From contig NZ_VSSS01000032.1 of assembly GCF_008123425.1 (NCBI RefSeq), positions 1 to 64,000 on the forward strand: a stretch of DNA of 64,000 nt, written 5' to 3'. The notes below the pieces were generated by a model. It saw nothing but the letters and a program-made list of their open reading frames with translations, made no database searches and was not told where the DNA came from. Both the position numbers and the translations under genes were made by a program. Of the stretch, positions 15,431 through 24,386 are shown one piece after another. The DNA comes from Bradyrhizobium rifense (lineage in GTDB: Bacteria; Pseudomonadota; Alphaproteobacteria; Rhizobiales; Xanthobacteraceae). Positions within the stretch are counted from its first letter, which is position 1, and each line of letters opens with the position of its first letter.

Positions 15431-16366
15431 ATGGTCAGATTTATTGACCGGCCGCTTGCCCTGCTTGCGTTGCTTGTTGCCGGTTTTTCGGCGCCGCTCG
15501 CGTCGGCGCAAACCATGCAGCAGGGTTCTCAACCCATCCTCGCCTTGGCGAGCAGCGATTCCTCGGTGCTGGATATGCGACTTCCAAAGCCGCTCTCGTG
15601 GAGCGAGGAGGCTGCGCTTCGGCCGACAGATCGCTTCAGGGAGTGCCTGCACTGTCCGGAGATGGTGGTCGTTCCCGACGGCAGGTTCACCATGGGCGCG
15701 AGCGCGAGCGAGCCGGGCAGCACGGAGGACGAGCGGCCGCAGCATCAGGTGAGGGTGCAGCGCCTCGGCGTCGGACGTTCGCCCGTGACGTGCGACGAAT
15801 GGAACGCCTGCGTGAATGCGAAAGGCTGCAGCCACCGGGCCGAGGCGGCGGCCGATCAGGCGCGCGATTCCGTCACCGGGGTGCTGTGGGAGGAGGCGAG
15901 GGACTACGTGCAATGGCTCTCGCGTACGAGTGGCCGCACTTACCGGTTGTTGAGCGAAGCCGAGCGCGAATATGTTACGCGCGCCGACACCACCACAGCG
16001 TTCTGGTGGGGCGATGGAGTCGATCCTCACCTGACCGAGGCGATGGCCGCCGATCTGATCGCTGACATTGGCATCGCGATGACCTCGGTGATATCGGCGA
16101 CGCCCCGGACCGCCAATCCTTTCGGGCTCTACGAGGTTCATGGCAGCGTATACGACTGGGTCGAGGACTGCTGGCACGACAATTACGTCGGCGCTCCGAC
16201 GGATGGCTCCGCGTGGGTCACGGGAGACTGCAAGGGCCGCGTTCTGCGCGGCGGTGCGGCAAGCCGTTCCCTTCAGACCCGCCGTTCGGCTGCGCGAATG
16301 TGGTTTGGTCCACCGAATCGGATGAGCTATATGAGCTTGCGCGTGGCAAGAACGCTTGGTCCGTAA
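15431..16366 (+). CDS. Exported SUMF1/FGE-fold protein
   Basis: A 311-residue protein with a signal peptide (about residues 1-26, LALLALLVAGFSAPLASAQ). A formylglycine-generating-enzyme-like domain runs from about residue 75 to the end: MVVVPDGRFTMGASASE, YRLLSEAEREYVTRA, NPFGLYEVHGSVYDWVEDCW and GRVLRGGAASRS. The active-site cysteines of true FGE, expected just after the RGG motif, are not present (RGGAASRSLQTRRS), and no sulfatase gene is nearby. I infer a non-FGE role such as a binding domain or a different oxidase chemistry. The start has a strong AGGAGG eight bases upstream. Related exported copies are common in rhizobia. Confidence 0.85.
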   Translation: MVRFIDRPLALLALLVAGFSAPLASAQTMQQGSQPILALASSDSSVLDMRLPKPLSWSEEAALRPTDRFRECLHCPEMVVVPDGRFTMGASASEPGSTEDERPQHQVRVQRLGVGRSPVTCDEWNACVNAKGCSHRAEAAADQARDSVTGVLWEEARDYVQWLSRTSGRTYRLLSEAEREYVTRADTTTAFWWGDGVDPHLTEAMAADLIADIGIAMTSVISATPRTANPFGLYEVHGSVYDWVEDCWHDNYVGAPTDGSAWVTGDCKGRVLRGGAASRSLQTRRSAARMWFGPPNRMSYMSLRVARTLGP

Positions 16367-16386
16367 CAAAGCGTGGTGGGAACGAC

Positions 16387-17607
16387 ATGGCGCGTATCGT
16401 CGTGCTCGGTGCCGGGTTTGCGGGCCTGTGGGCGGCCATCGGTGCCGCGCGCATGCGCGACGAGGTCGGTGCGGCCGGCCGCGACATCGAGATCCGCGTC
16501 ATCGACCGCAATCCCTACCACAACATCCGCGTGCGCAATTACGAGGTCGATCTCAGTGAGGTCGCGTTGCAGCTTCCGCAACTGCTCGATCCGATCGGCG
16601 TCACCCACGGTATCGGCGAGGTCGAGGCGGTCGATCCGGCGCGGCGCCAGATCTCGCTGGTCACAAGCAGCGGCGACGAGACGCTGAGCTATGATCGCCT
16701 CGTGCTTGCACTCGGTAGCGAAGTGATGCGTCCTGATATTCCGGGTCTGGCCGAGCATGCGTTCGACGTCGATACCTATGCTGCGGCGCTTCGCCTTGAG
16801 GATCACCTCATCGCGCTCGGGCGTAGCGTGCCGTTGCCGGGACGATCGACCATCGTGGTGGTGGGTGCCGGCTTCACCGGCATCGAGGTTGCCGCCGAAA
16901 TGCCTGACCGGCTGGTGCGCGCCGGCATCACCGGCAGTCGCCGCATCATCCTGGTCGATCCCAATCCTGCGGTCGGCGCCACGATCGGCGTGCAGGCGCG
17001 CCCCGTCATCGAGACGGCGCTGTCGTCGCTCGACGTCGAGACGCGGCTCGGCGTGCGTGTCGCGTCGATCGAAGCTGGTGGTGTTCGCTTGAGCTCAGGC
17101 GAGTTCATCGCCACGCAGACGGTGATCTGGTGCACGGGGCTGCGTGCGAGCCGGCTCGCCGAAAACTTTCCGGGCGCGCGCGATCGCCTTGGGCGCCTTC
17201 TGGTCGATCCCTTCATGCGGGTCGCGGATCTGCCGGGCGTGTTCGCCGCCGGCGATGTCGCCTCCAGCGTGGTCGATGGCTTGCATCCGACCGTGATGTC
17301 CTGCCAGTTCGCCCGACCCATGGGCCGGTTCGCCGGTCACAATGTGGTGGCCGATCTTGTCGGCCAGCCGATGTTGCCGCTGCGCATCGACTGGTACGTC
17401 ACCGTGCTCGATCTCGGCGATTGGGGCGCACTCTACACCGAAGGCTGGGACCGCGAGGTCCGGACGACCGGCCCGGCTGCCAAGGCGACCAAGCAGACCA
17501 TCAACCGCAAGCGCATCTATCCCCCGCTCACCGGCAGCAAGGATGAGCTGTTCGCTGCGGCCGCGCCGACGGTGCAGGCGCCGCCGCCGACTTATGGGGT
17601 GCGGTAG
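16387..17607 (+). CDS. NDH-2-like FAD-dependent pyridine nucleotide oxidoreductase
   Basis: A 406-residue flavoprotein resembling type II NADH dehydrogenases, which pass electrons from NADH to quinone without pumping protons. It has an N-terminal FAD-binding Rossmann motif (VVLGAGFAGLWAA), a second NAD(P)-binding motif (IVVVGAGFTGIEVAAEM), the ATG-like segment LVLALGSEV and the C-terminal FAD motif GVFAAGDVA. No membrane anchor helix is obvious. The start is the ATG at 16387; upstream in-frame codons overlap the previous gene. It begins 20 bases after that gene and may share its transcript. The exact acceptor (quinone or other) is not decided by sequence. Confidence 0.86.
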   Translation: MARIVVLGAGFAGLWAAIGAARMRDEVGAAGRDIEIRVIDRNPYHNIRVRNYEVDLSEVALQLPQLLDPIGVTHGIGEVEAVDPARRQISLVTSSGDETLSYDRLVLALGSEVMRPDIPGLAEHAFDVDTYAAALRLEDHLIALGRSVPLPGRSTIVVVGAGFTGIEVAAEMPDRLVRAGITGSRRIILVDPNPAVGATIGVQARPVIETALSSLDVETRLGVRVASIEAGGVRLSSGEFIATQTVIWCTGLRASRLAENFPGARDRLGRLLVDPFMRVADLPGVFAAGDVASSVVDGLHPTVMSCQFARPMGRFAGHNVVADLVGQPMLPLRIDWYVTVLDLGDWGALYTEGWDREVRTTGPAAKATKQTINRKRIYPPLTGSKDELFAAAAPTVQAPPPTYGVR

Positions 17608-17645
17608 GGTTGGGCGCTGCGGAACGGCGCTGGTGCGCCTTGCTC

Positions 17646-17726
17646 CGTCATTGCGAGCGCGGCGAAGCAATCCAGACTGCTACCCGCGGAAAGACTCTGG
17701 ATTGCTTCGCTGCGCTCGCAATGACG
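17646..17726. repeat. Dispersed palindromic intergenic repeat, copy 1
   Basis: An 81-base element with an outer stem, CGTCATTGCGAGCG pairing with CGCTCGCAATGACG, and an inner stem, GAAGCAATCCAGA pairing with TCTGGATTGCTTC. It lies between the converging NDH-2-like gene and the small membrane-protein gene. A second copy with the same inner stems is at 37138-37223. I recall repeats of this sequence as common in Bradyrhizobium intergenic DNA. Confidence 0.88.
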
Positions 17727-17744
17727 AGGGTACCCCAGACATGA

Positions 17745-17773
17745 GAAAGCGCCCGTGGGGGGCGGGCGCTTTC
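17745..17773. terminator. Bidirectional hairpin between convergent genes
   Basis: A perfect 11-pair stem, GAAAGCGCCCG (17745-17755) with CGGGCGCTTTC (17763-17773), has a seven-base G-rich loop. It sits between the 3' ends of a plus-strand and a minus-strand gene and has short A/T-rich ends on both sides. It can act for either direction, although no long T tract follows. Confidence 0.7.
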
Positions 17774-17868
17774 TGTAGTCGACTTGGGGTTGGGGTCGTC
17801 TACATATCCACGTGGCGACTTTGGGGGGCTGGTAAAGAGCCGCGTGAATTCCTGAAACTCAAATCTCC

Positions 17869-18069
17869 TTAGCGAACGAGCGATGCGTTCGAGCTGGTGA
17901 TCACAACCGGCTTGCCGGCCTTGATGACGCGGGCGGTCTGGGTCAATCCGTCGTCCGAACCAGTGCGTGCGCTAATGCCGAACCCTGCCACCGCGATACC
18001 TGCGACGAGGGCTACGGCCACGATCTTCAGATGTGTCGAGCGATCTGCGCTGTAAATCGAGTGGTTCAT
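17869..18069 (-). CDS. Small single-pass membrane or exported protein
   Basis: A 66-residue protein beginning MNHSIYSADRSTHLKIVAVA, with a single hydrophobic segment at about residues 14-33 (LKIVAVALVAGIAVAGFGIS) and a short polar tail ending in SSNASLVR. The ATG at 18069 is chosen because AGGAG lies seven bases upstream; a longer frame reaches 18108. I recall near-identical small proteins in Bradyrhizobium genomes, without known function. Upstream, between 18070 and flhA, lie 294 bases with no gene; an inverted repeat GAACGATC/GATCGTTC at 18202-18236 is the only structure I noticed there. Confidence 0.65.
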   Translation of the reverse strand: MNHSIYSADRSTHLKIVAVALVAGIAVAGFGISARTGSDDGLTQTARVIKAGKPVVITSSNASLVR

Positions 18070-18363
18070 GGAAGGCTCCTGCCGCCATCTACCCGAAGTA
18101 GTCGCCACCTTTGTCAGGCAGGTTCATGCTCCCGGTGCCCAACAACCTAGTAGTGGGGGGATTCGTTCCCAAGGGGCGATCACAAGAGCGTGACAGGACG
18201 TGAACGATCGCGATCAAAAACGGGCCCTGATCGTTCGATTTCGTAATTATTTCAAAGCTGTAATGTGCTTGTCAGGCGCCTTTTCAGCATTTGGTCGACA
18301 AGGCGCCAGGAACTCAAAAACCATTTGCCTGTGGCCGAAAAACACACGGCTTCTTAAGGCAAA

Positions 18364-20505
18364 TCAGATGCTTCCGACCGTTTTCAACCTCGCGCGTGGG
18401 TGGATTTCGGCCTGCGACAACACGGTCGTCTGGGCCCGGAACCGCTCGACCAGGGAGCGGACGAAGGGACGAATTGCCGCAGAGGTCACCAGCACCGGCG
18501 CCTCGCCTTCGCGGGCGGCGCGCTCGAAGGCCTCGCGCACGCCGGTCATGAATTCCGACAGTTTCGAGGGCTGCATCGCGAGGCTGCGCTCTTCGCCCTG
18601 GCCGACGATGGATTCGGCAAAGGCCTGCTCCCATCGCGCCGACAGCGCGATGAGCGGCAGATAGCCGTTATACGACGTATTCTGCGCACAGATCTGCCGC
18701 GCCAGCCGGGCGCGGACATGCTCGACCATGGTCGCGGGGTTGCGCGAGAAGGCGAGCGAATCGGCGATGCCTTCGAGGATGGTCGAGAGGTCGCGGATCG
18801 AGATGCGCTCGGCGAGCAGCAGCTGGAGAACGCGCTGGATGCCGGAGACCGTGACCTGTGCGGGCACGATGTCCTTGACCAGTTCGCTCTGCTCCTTCGG
18901 CAGCTCCTTGAGCAGCTTCTGCACCTCGCCATAGGAGAGCAGGTCCGACATGTTGGCCTTGAGCAGCTCGGTGAGGTGGGTCGAGAGCACGGTCGCGGCG
19001 TCGACGACGGTGTAGCCCTTGAGCGAAGCCTCTTCCTTGAGGCTGGCGTCGACCCAGGTCGCGGGCAGGCCGAAGGTCGGCTCGGTGGTGTGGATGCCGG
19101 GCACCTGCACCTGGCTGCCGCCGGGGTCCATGACCATGAACTGGTTCGGCCAGATCTTGCCGGTGCCGGCGTCGACCTCCTTGATCTTGATGATGTAGGT
19201 GTTGGCTTCGAGCTGGACGTTGTCGAGAATGCGGACCGCCGGCATCACAAAACCCATCTCGATCGCGAGCGAGCGGCGCAGCGCCTTGATCTGCTCGGTG
19301 AGGCGATCGGTACCGTCGGGACCGTTGACGAGCGGCAAGAGCGCATAGCCGAGCTCGATCTTGAGGTCGTCGATCTTGAGCGCCGCCGAGATCGGCTCCT
19401 CGGCCGCCGCGGAGCCGGGGGCACCGGGTGTCCCGGCAGCGGGGGCGGCCTTTGCAACTGCTTCGGCCTTGGCCGTCGCGCGGTTGCGGTTGCGCGCGTT
19501 CCAGGCCAGTGCGCCGGCGCCGGCGCCGAGCAGGAAGAAGGGGATGGTCGGAATGCCCGGCAGCGCGGCCAGCACCAGCATGACCGCCGATGACATCGCG
19601 AGCGCCTGCGGATAGCCGGAGAATTGCTTCATCAGCGCCTTGTCGGCAGCACCGGAAACGCCGGCCTTGGAGACGAGCAGGCCCGCCGCGGTCGAGACGA
19701 TCAGCGCCGGCACCTGGGTGACGAGGCCGTCACCGACGGTCAGCAGCGTGTAGCTGCGGCCGGCGTCCGCAAAGGACAGGCCCTGCTGCGCCACGCCGAT
19801 GATCATGCCGCCGACGACGTTGATGAAGACGATCAAAAGGCCGGCGATGGCGTCGCCGCGGACGAACTTCGAGGCACCATCCATGGCGCCGAAGAAGCCG
19901 CTCTCGTCCTCCAGCGCCTTGCGACGCTCCTTGGCGACCTTTTCGTCGATCAGGCCGGCGGACAGGTCGGCGTCGATCGCCATCTGCTTGCCGGGCATGG
20001 CGTCGAGGTGGAAGCGGGCGGCGACTTCGGCGATGCGGCCCGAACCCTTGGTGATGACGACGAAGTTGACGATGACCAGGATGGCGAAGACGATGATGCC
20101 GATGACGAAATTGCCGCCCATCACGAAGCTGCCGAAAGCCTCGATGACGTGACCGGCGGCATCCGTGCCTTCGTGCCCGTGCGACAGGATCAGGCGGGTC
20201 GAGGCCATGTTGAGCGACAGCCGCAGCATGGTTGAGATCAAGAGGATGGTCGGGAAGGCGGAGAATTCCAGCGGCGCCTGGATGAACAGCGAGGTCATCA
20301 GGATCAGGATCGACAGCGTGATCGAGATCGCCAGGAACAGGTCCAGTACGATCGCCGGCAGCGGCAGGATCAGCACCACGAGGATGGTGAGGATGCCGAG
20401 CGCGAGCGCGATGTCGCCGCGCTTGAGGATGGTGACGATTTCGGAAAGGGTCGGGAAGCCGGCGTTCGTGCCGCCTACGCCTTGTCCCGCGGTGACGTCG
20501 ACCAT
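18364..20505 (-). CDS. flhA: FlhA flagellar type III export gate protein
   Basis: FlhA forms the nonameric export gate of the flagellar type III system in the inner membrane. The 713-residue product has about eight membrane helices in the first 330 residues (including LVVLILPLPAIVLDLFLAIS). Between them lies the FHIPEP-type cytoplasmic loop, with RFHLDAMPGKQMAIDADLSAG. A cytoplasmic C-terminal domain extends from about residue 365. The start is the ATG at 20505 (MVDVTAGQGV), preceded by GGGGGAG; the upstream 50 codons of open frame lack family character. Its export partners fliI and fliJ are about 8 kb away in this window, with non-flagellar genes between them. Confidence 0.96.
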   Translation of the reverse strand: MVDVTAGQGVGGTNAGFPTLSEIVTILKRGDIALALGILTILVVLILPLPAIVLDLFLAISITLSILILMTSLFIQAPLEFSAFPTILLISTMLRLSLNMASTRLILSHGHEGTDAAGHVIEAFGSFVMGGNFVIGIIVFAILVIVNFVVITKGSGRIAEVAARFHLDAMPGKQMAIDADLSAGLIDEKVAKERRKALEDESGFFGAMDGASKFVRGDAIAGLLIVFINVVGGMIIGVAQQGLSFADAGRSYTLLTVGDGLVTQVPALIVSTAAGLLVSKAGVSGAADKALMKQFSGYPQALAMSSAVMLVLAALPGIPTIPFFLLGAGAGALAWNARNRNRATAKAEAVAKAAPAAGTPGAPGSAAAEEPISAALKIDDLKIELGYALLPLVNGPDGTDRLTEQIKALRRSLAIEMGFVMPAVRILDNVQLEANTYIIKIKEVDAGTGKIWPNQFMVMDPGGSQVQVPGIHTTEPTFGLPATWVDASLKEEASLKGYTVVDAATVLSTHLTELLKANMSDLLSYGEVQKLLKELPKEQSELVKDIVPAQVTVSGIQRVLQLLLAERISIRDLSTILEGIADSLAFSRNPATMVEHVRARLARQICAQNTSYNGYLPLIALSARWEQAFAESIVGQGEERSLAMQPSKLSEFMTGVREAFERAAREGEAPVLVTSAAIRPFVRSLVERFRAQTTVLSQAEIHPRARLKTVGSI

Positions 20506-20738
20506 GGTAGCTGCTCCCCCGCGCGACTGCCGTCCGCGCGCCCCAAACGTCTGCGCGGCGGCCGATGGGCCGCCGTTTCGAAAGTGAGGCACCGCACTGG
20601 CGTCCACGGGAACTCCCGTTCTACGCGGCTGACGACACTCGACTCCACTGGGCAATTTTTGCCCGGTGTATGGTTAGCAAAGGGTTAACAAGTGGTGCGG
20701 CAGGAGGTCAGACCGGGGTGTTTCGGGCCTCCCAGGTC

Positions 20739-20779
20739 GTCATTCCGGGCCCGCATAGGGAGGCGCGCCCCGGAATGAC
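20739..20779. repeat. GTCATTCCGGG palindromic repeat
   Basis: An 11-pair inverted repeat, GTCATTCCGGG (20739-20749) and CCCGGAATGAC (20769-20779), separated by 19 bases. It lies between the flhA start and the 3' end of the CusF-like gene, both on the minus strand. I recall this consensus as a common dispersed element in Bradyrhizobium and Rhodopseudomonas. It could also act as a transcript-end hairpin for the copper cluster, as it begins 24 bases past the CusF-like stop. Confidence 0.75.
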
Positions 20780-20802
20780 CGATCGTGGAACGTCGAGGCG
20801 GC

Positions 20803-21102
20803 CTATTTCGCCTTCTGGATGTTCGTCACCGTGTAGCCCGACGCTGCCTCTTCGGCTTCAAACGACACCTTGTCGCCGACCTTCACCTGCTTGAGCATGG
20901 CGGGATCCTTGACGCGGTAGACCATGGTCATGGGCTCGTCCATGCCGAGGCTTTTGGCGGGGCCGTGCTTGAGCGTGATCTTGCCGGCGCTTTCATCGAT
21001 CTTCTTGACTTCGCCGCTGATGGAAGCGGCTTGCGCCAGCGGACTTACGGTCAAGCCCAGCGTCAGTGCGAACGCCGCGATGACGCGAATGATCGGCTTC
21101 AT
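20803..21102 (-). CDS. Periplasmic CusF-like copper-binding protein
   Basis: A 99-residue protein with a signal peptide (MKPIIRVIAAFALTLGLTV, cleavage near LAQAA) and one small beta-barrel domain of the CusF type. The putative Cu(I) ligands are His and Met in KITLKHGPAKSLGMDEPMTM; CusF also uses a Trp near the site, and that Trp is not visible here. Start choice: GGAGAGAGCC precedes the ATG at 21102, whereas in-frame ATGs at 21114 and 21123 would extend the N terminus without benefit. It is the last gene of the copper cluster, 17 bases after the cupredoxin. It would shuttle or buffer copper in the periplasm. Confidence 0.86.
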   Translation of the reverse strand: MKPIIRVIAAFALTLGLTVSPLAQAASISGEVKKIDESAGKITLKHGPAKSLGMDEPMTMVYRVKDPAMLKQVKVGDKVSFEAEEAASGYTVTNIQKAK

Positions 21103-21119
21103 GGCTCTCTCCATTGTCT

Positions 21120-21575
21120 TCATTTCACGGTGACGTGGCCGACCATGCCGTAGTCGCGATGGTCCGGGATCAGGCAGGAAAATTCGAAGGTGCCGGCTTT
21201 GGTGAACTTCCAGACGATCTCGGCCGTCTTGTTCGGCGCAAGCCGCACCCCGTTCGGGTCGTCGTGCTCCATGTGCGGGTGCTTCTTCATCACCTCGGCA
21301 TGCGCGAGGTTCTCCTTAGGTGTGGCGAGCAGGAATTCGTGGTCCTCCTTGCCGATATTACGCAGCACGAAGCGGATCTGCTCGCCGCGCTTCACATTGA
21401 TGTTCGACGGCTCGTAGGACATTTCGCTCAACGCGATCTCGATGGTGCGCGCCGGCTTGTTGGGGTCGCCGGGCTCGCCGGCCGAAAAGCCGTGATGGTC
21501 GTGACCCTCGTGCGCGAACGCAGGTGCGATCGACAGCGCGGCCAGCGTCAAGGCGAGTTTGATCGTCTTCTTCAT
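21120..21575 (-). CDS. Periplasmic cupredoxin-domain copper protein
   Basis: A 151-residue protein with a signal peptide (KKTIKLALTLAALSIAPAFA) followed by a His-rich start (HEGHDHHG) and a plastocyanin-like domain. Type 1 copper ligands are visible: His in EDHEFLL, Cys in FEFSCLIPDH, the following His, and a Met in DYGMVGH. The start at 21575 has GGAGACTACA upstream; the longer frame to 21611 has no such site. It lies between the multicopper oxidase (33 bases upstream) and the CusF-like gene. It probably carries electrons or copper for the oxidase. Confidence 0.9.
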   Translation of the reverse strand: MKKTIKLALTLAALSIAPAFAHEGHDHHGFSAGEPGDPNKPARTIEIALSEMSYEPSNINVKRGEQIRFVLRNIGKEDHEFLLATPKENLAHAEVMKKHPHMEHDDPNGVRLAPNKTAEIVWKFTKAGTFEFSCLIPDHRDYGMVGHVTVK

Positions 21576-21607
21576 TGTAGTCTCCAGTTGGTGGTTCATC
21601 GAAACGC

Positions 21608-22939
21608 TCACATCTTCATCTTGTGCGCCGGCGAGGCCGGCTGCCGCGCCGGCTCCGCCGCGGGCGGGGCGACCTCGTAGGCGACGGTGCCTTGCGGGAA
21701 TTGATAGGGGCCGGGATCGCGATAATCGTCGCGCGCAAGGCCCTCGCGGATCTTCATCACCGTAAACATGCCGCCCATCTCGATCGGGCCGAACTGGCCG
21801 GCGCCGCTCATCATCGGCAGCGTGTTGTCGGGCGCCGGCATTTCCATGTTGCCCATCGCCATGCCGGACTGGCCCATCACCATCGCGTCAGGGGCGAGCT
21901 TGCCGACCGCCTTGGCGAGATCCTTGCGCGAGACGCCGATCATGTTGCGCATGTCATGCCCCATCGCATTCATGGTGTGGTGAGACTTGTGGCAGTGAAA
22001 CGCCCAGTCGCCGGGATTGTCGGCGAGGACGTCAAACACGCGCACGGCGCCGACCGGCACGTCGGTCGTCGTCTCCGGATACTGCGCGCTCTCGGGAATC
22101 CAGCCGCCGTCGGTGCAGGTCACGGCAAAGCTGTGGCCATGCAGATGGATCGGGTGGTTGGTCATGCTGAGATTGCCGATGCGCACGCGCACCTTGTCGC
22201 CGAGCCTGACCGGCAGCGGATCGATGCCCGGAAACACCCGCGCATTCCAGGTCCACATGTTGAAGTCGGTCATCTCGTTGACCCGCGGCAGATAGGTGCC
22301 GGGATCGACGCGATGGGTGCTCATCACGAAGACGAAGTCGCGGTCGACGGGGCGGAAGTTCGGGTCGCGCGGGTGCACGACGACCATGCCCATCATGCCC
22401 ATCGCCATCTGCACCATCTCGTCGGAATGCGGGTGGTACATGAAGGTCCCGCTCTTCTTCATCTCGAACTCGTAGACGAAGGTCTTTCCCGGCTCGATAT
22501 GCGGCTGGGTCAGTCCGCCGACGCCGTCCATGCCACTCGGGATGATCATGCCGTGCCAATGCACGGTGGTGTATTCGGGCAGGCGGTTGGTGACGAAGAT
22601 GCGAACCTTGTCGCCCTCGACAGCCTCGATGGTCGGCCCCGGCGACTGGCCGTTGTAGCCCCAGAGATTGACCTTCATGCCCTCGGCGAACTCGCGCACC
22701 ACGGGCTCGGCGACGAGATGAAACTCCTTCCAGTCGCCGTTCATGCGAAACGGCAGCGTCCAGCCGTTCAAGGTGACGACGGGATGATAGTCGGGACCGC
22801 TAATGGGATGCAGCGGCGGCTGCATCACCGCCTTGTCCATATGGGCTGCTTCCGGAATCGATGCGGCCTGGACGCGGCCGCTGACGGCCGATGCGCTCAC
22901 GAGTGCGGCGGTGCCTAAAAATCCTCGGCGGGAAAACAT
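21608..22939 (-). CDS. Tat-exported multicopper oxidase (CopA-like)
   Basis: A 443-residue multicopper oxidase with a twin-arginine signal, SRRGFLGTAALVSASAVSG. All copper-site motifs are present: VHWHGMI, MYHPHSDE, HPIHLHGHSF and FHCHKSHHTMNAMGH, which supply the trinuclear and type 1 sites. A Met-rich stretch (MVMGQSGMAMGNMEM) near the end is typical of copper-resistance oxidases that oxidise Cu(I). The start at 22939 follows GGAGGCCAGC; an in-frame ATG four codons upstream is less well placed. It would detoxify periplasmic copper together with the cupredoxin and CusF-like proteins. Confidence 0.93.
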   Translation of the reverse strand: MFSRRGFLGTAALVSASAVSGRVQAASIPEAAHMDKAVMQPPLHPISGPDYHPVVTLNGWTLPFRMNGDWKEFHLVAEPVVREFAEGMKVNLWGYNGQSPGPTIEAVEGDKVRIFVTNRLPEYTTVHWHGMIIPSGMDGVGGLTQPHIEPGKTFVYEFEMKKSGTFMYHPHSDEMVQMAMGMMGMVVVHPRDPNFRPVDRDFVFVMSTHRVDPGTYLPRVNEMTDFNMWTWNARVFPGIDPLPVRLGDKVRVRIGNLSMTNHPIHLHGHSFAVTCTDGGWIPESAQYPETTTDVPVGAVRVFDVLADNPGDWAFHCHKSHHTMNAMGHDMRNMIGVSRKDLAKAVGKLAPDAMVMGQSGMAMGNMEMPAPDNTLPMMSGAGQFGPIEMGGMFTVMKIREGLARDDYRDPGPYQFPQGTVAYEVAPPAAEPARQPASPAHKMKM

Positions 22940-22952
22940 GCTGGCCTCCATG

Positions 22953-24377
22953 TCAGTGGCCGCCATCGGCAGGTGCTGCCGCGGCGATATTGGTGGGATC
23001 GTCGCCGCCCGAAGCAGGCGCGCCGCCGCCATTGACGGCAGTCTGCAAATCGGACTGGGCGAGGAAGAAGTTTTGCCTGGCGTCGATCGCGCCGCGCAGC
23101 GATGCGAGGCGCTGCCGCGCTTCGGTCAGGAGTGCGAAGATGTCGACCTGCATGCTGGAGAAGCGCAACTGTATCTCCTCGGTGATGATTTTTCGCAGCG
23201 GGATGATCTCGCGCTGGTAGTGGCTCGCGATATCGTAGGTGGAGCGATAGACACGGTAGGCATCGCGCGCTTCCGAGCGGACGTTCACGGCCCGCTCGGT
23301 CAGGCGATTGAAGGCGAGATTGTAGGTCTCCGCGGCCTGGCGTACGCGGACCTCGCCGCCGTCGAAGATCGGGATCTGGAACTGCACGTCGAAACCGCGC
23401 TCGCGGAACGGAGCGCCTTCCGGATCCTGGGTCCGGCGTGAGATGCCGGCGAGATCGAGCAGCGTGACGAAGCGGGTCGCCTCGGTGAGGTTCAACGATT
23501 TTGCCAGCGCCGTCAGCTCGAGCCGCGCGATCTGCAGGTCGATGCGATGGGCCACCGCATCGGCTTCGATCGAGGGCAGAGCCTGCGGCCGGCGCGGCAG
23601 CGGCGGCAACGCGTTGGGCAAACGGAAGTCGAGGCCGTCGTCCCACAGCCCCATCAGCCGTGCCAGCTTTTCGCGCGCGCTCGTCGCCGCCTGGCGTGCG
23701 GTGGCGAGATCGGCGGTGGTCTCGGCGTAAAACACCCGCTCGCGAGCCTGGTCGAGCTTGTTGATCGAGCCGGTCTCGCCGAGCTTCACCGCGAGTTGCG
23801 CAGTCGATTCCGCCGTCGCCTTCGCGTCTGTCAGCAGGACCACCATCTCGTTTCCGGCGACTGCGCGAACGTAAGCGCGCCGCACATCGGCGGCGAGCCG
23901 AAGCGTAGCCAGCGCCGCACGCAATTGCGCCTGACGAAAGCGCTCGCGCGCGATGTCGGGTCGGAACGGCAGCGTGGCCAACGCCAGGATGTCGCCGACG
24001 ACCTGGCGCTCGATCTCGCTGGCGCCATTGCCCGAGATGCGCGAGACCGAGAACACCGGATTGGGCGGCAGGCTCTGCTCGACCAGCTCCGTCTCGGCCA
24101 GCGCCAGTTCGTTATAGGCGGCCTGCAGCCCCTTGTTGTTGAGCAGCGCGACCTGCACGGCGGTCTCTATGGTCAGCGTCCGCGACAGCAACTGGCGAAC
24201 GCGTGTGTCGACTGCACCGGCTCCGTCGGCCGTTCGCACAAAGGCGACGTCCTTCCTGATGGTCTGGCTCGTCAGCTCGGAGACCGCTGTCATGCCGCTG
24301 TCGGGCGAGAACGCGGCGCAGCCGGAGAGGCCGAGCGCGCCGAGAACGAGCAGGCTCCGTGCAAAATACTGTGCCAT
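22953..24377 (-). CDS. TolC-family outer-membrane lipoprotein channel
   Basis: A 474-residue outer-membrane factor. It has a lipoprotein signal with lipobox LSGC (Cys20). Two repeated halves of long alpha-helical coiled coil follow, with the outer membrane efflux signatures TIETAVQVALLNNKGLQAAY and YNLAFNRLTERAVNVRSEARD. Proteins of this type form the exit duct of tripartite pumps. No RND pump or membrane-fusion gene is present in this cluster, so it must either work with a pump encoded elsewhere or serve the copper cluster in another way. It starts nine bases after the small lipoprotein stop and ends 13 bases before the oxidase start. Confidence 0.9.
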   Translation of the reverse strand: MAQYFARSLLVLGALGLSGCAAFSPDSGMTAVSELTSQTIRKDVAFVRTADGAGAVDTRVRQLLSRTLTIETAVQVALLNNKGLQAAYNELALAETELVEQSLPPNPVFSVSRISGNGASEIERQVVGDILALATLPFRPDIARERFRQAQLRAALATLRLAADVRRAYVRAVAGNEMVVLLTDAKATAESTAQLAVKLGETGSINKLDQARERVFYAETTADLATARQAATSAREKLARLMGLWDDGLDFRLPNALPPLPRRPQALPSIEADAVAHRIDLQIARLELTALAKSLNLTEATRFVTLLDLAGISRRTQDPEGAPFRERGFDVQFQIPIFDGGEVRVRQAAETYNLAFNRLTERAVNVRSEARDAYRVYRSTYDIASHYQREIIPLRKIITEEIQLRFSSMQVDIFALLTEARQRLASLRGAIDARQNFFLAQSDLQTAVNGGGAPASGGDDPTNIAAAAPADGGH

Positions 24378-24386
24378 GGCGCGCTC

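Noticed and set aside
17646..17726. Possible insertion-sequence remnant
   Set aside because: There is no transposase frame or target duplication, and the second copy has the same size and a palindromic form typical of intergenic repeat elements.
18202..18236. Inverted repeat GAACGATC/GATCGTTC as an operator
   Set aside because: An eight-base match with a 19-base gap could occur by chance, and no adjacent regulator or promoter supports it.
21623..22918. 431-codon plus-strand frame opposite the multicopper oxidase
   Set aside because: It consists of His/Arg/Ala-rich antisense sequence, while the oxidase copper motifs are intact on the minus strand.
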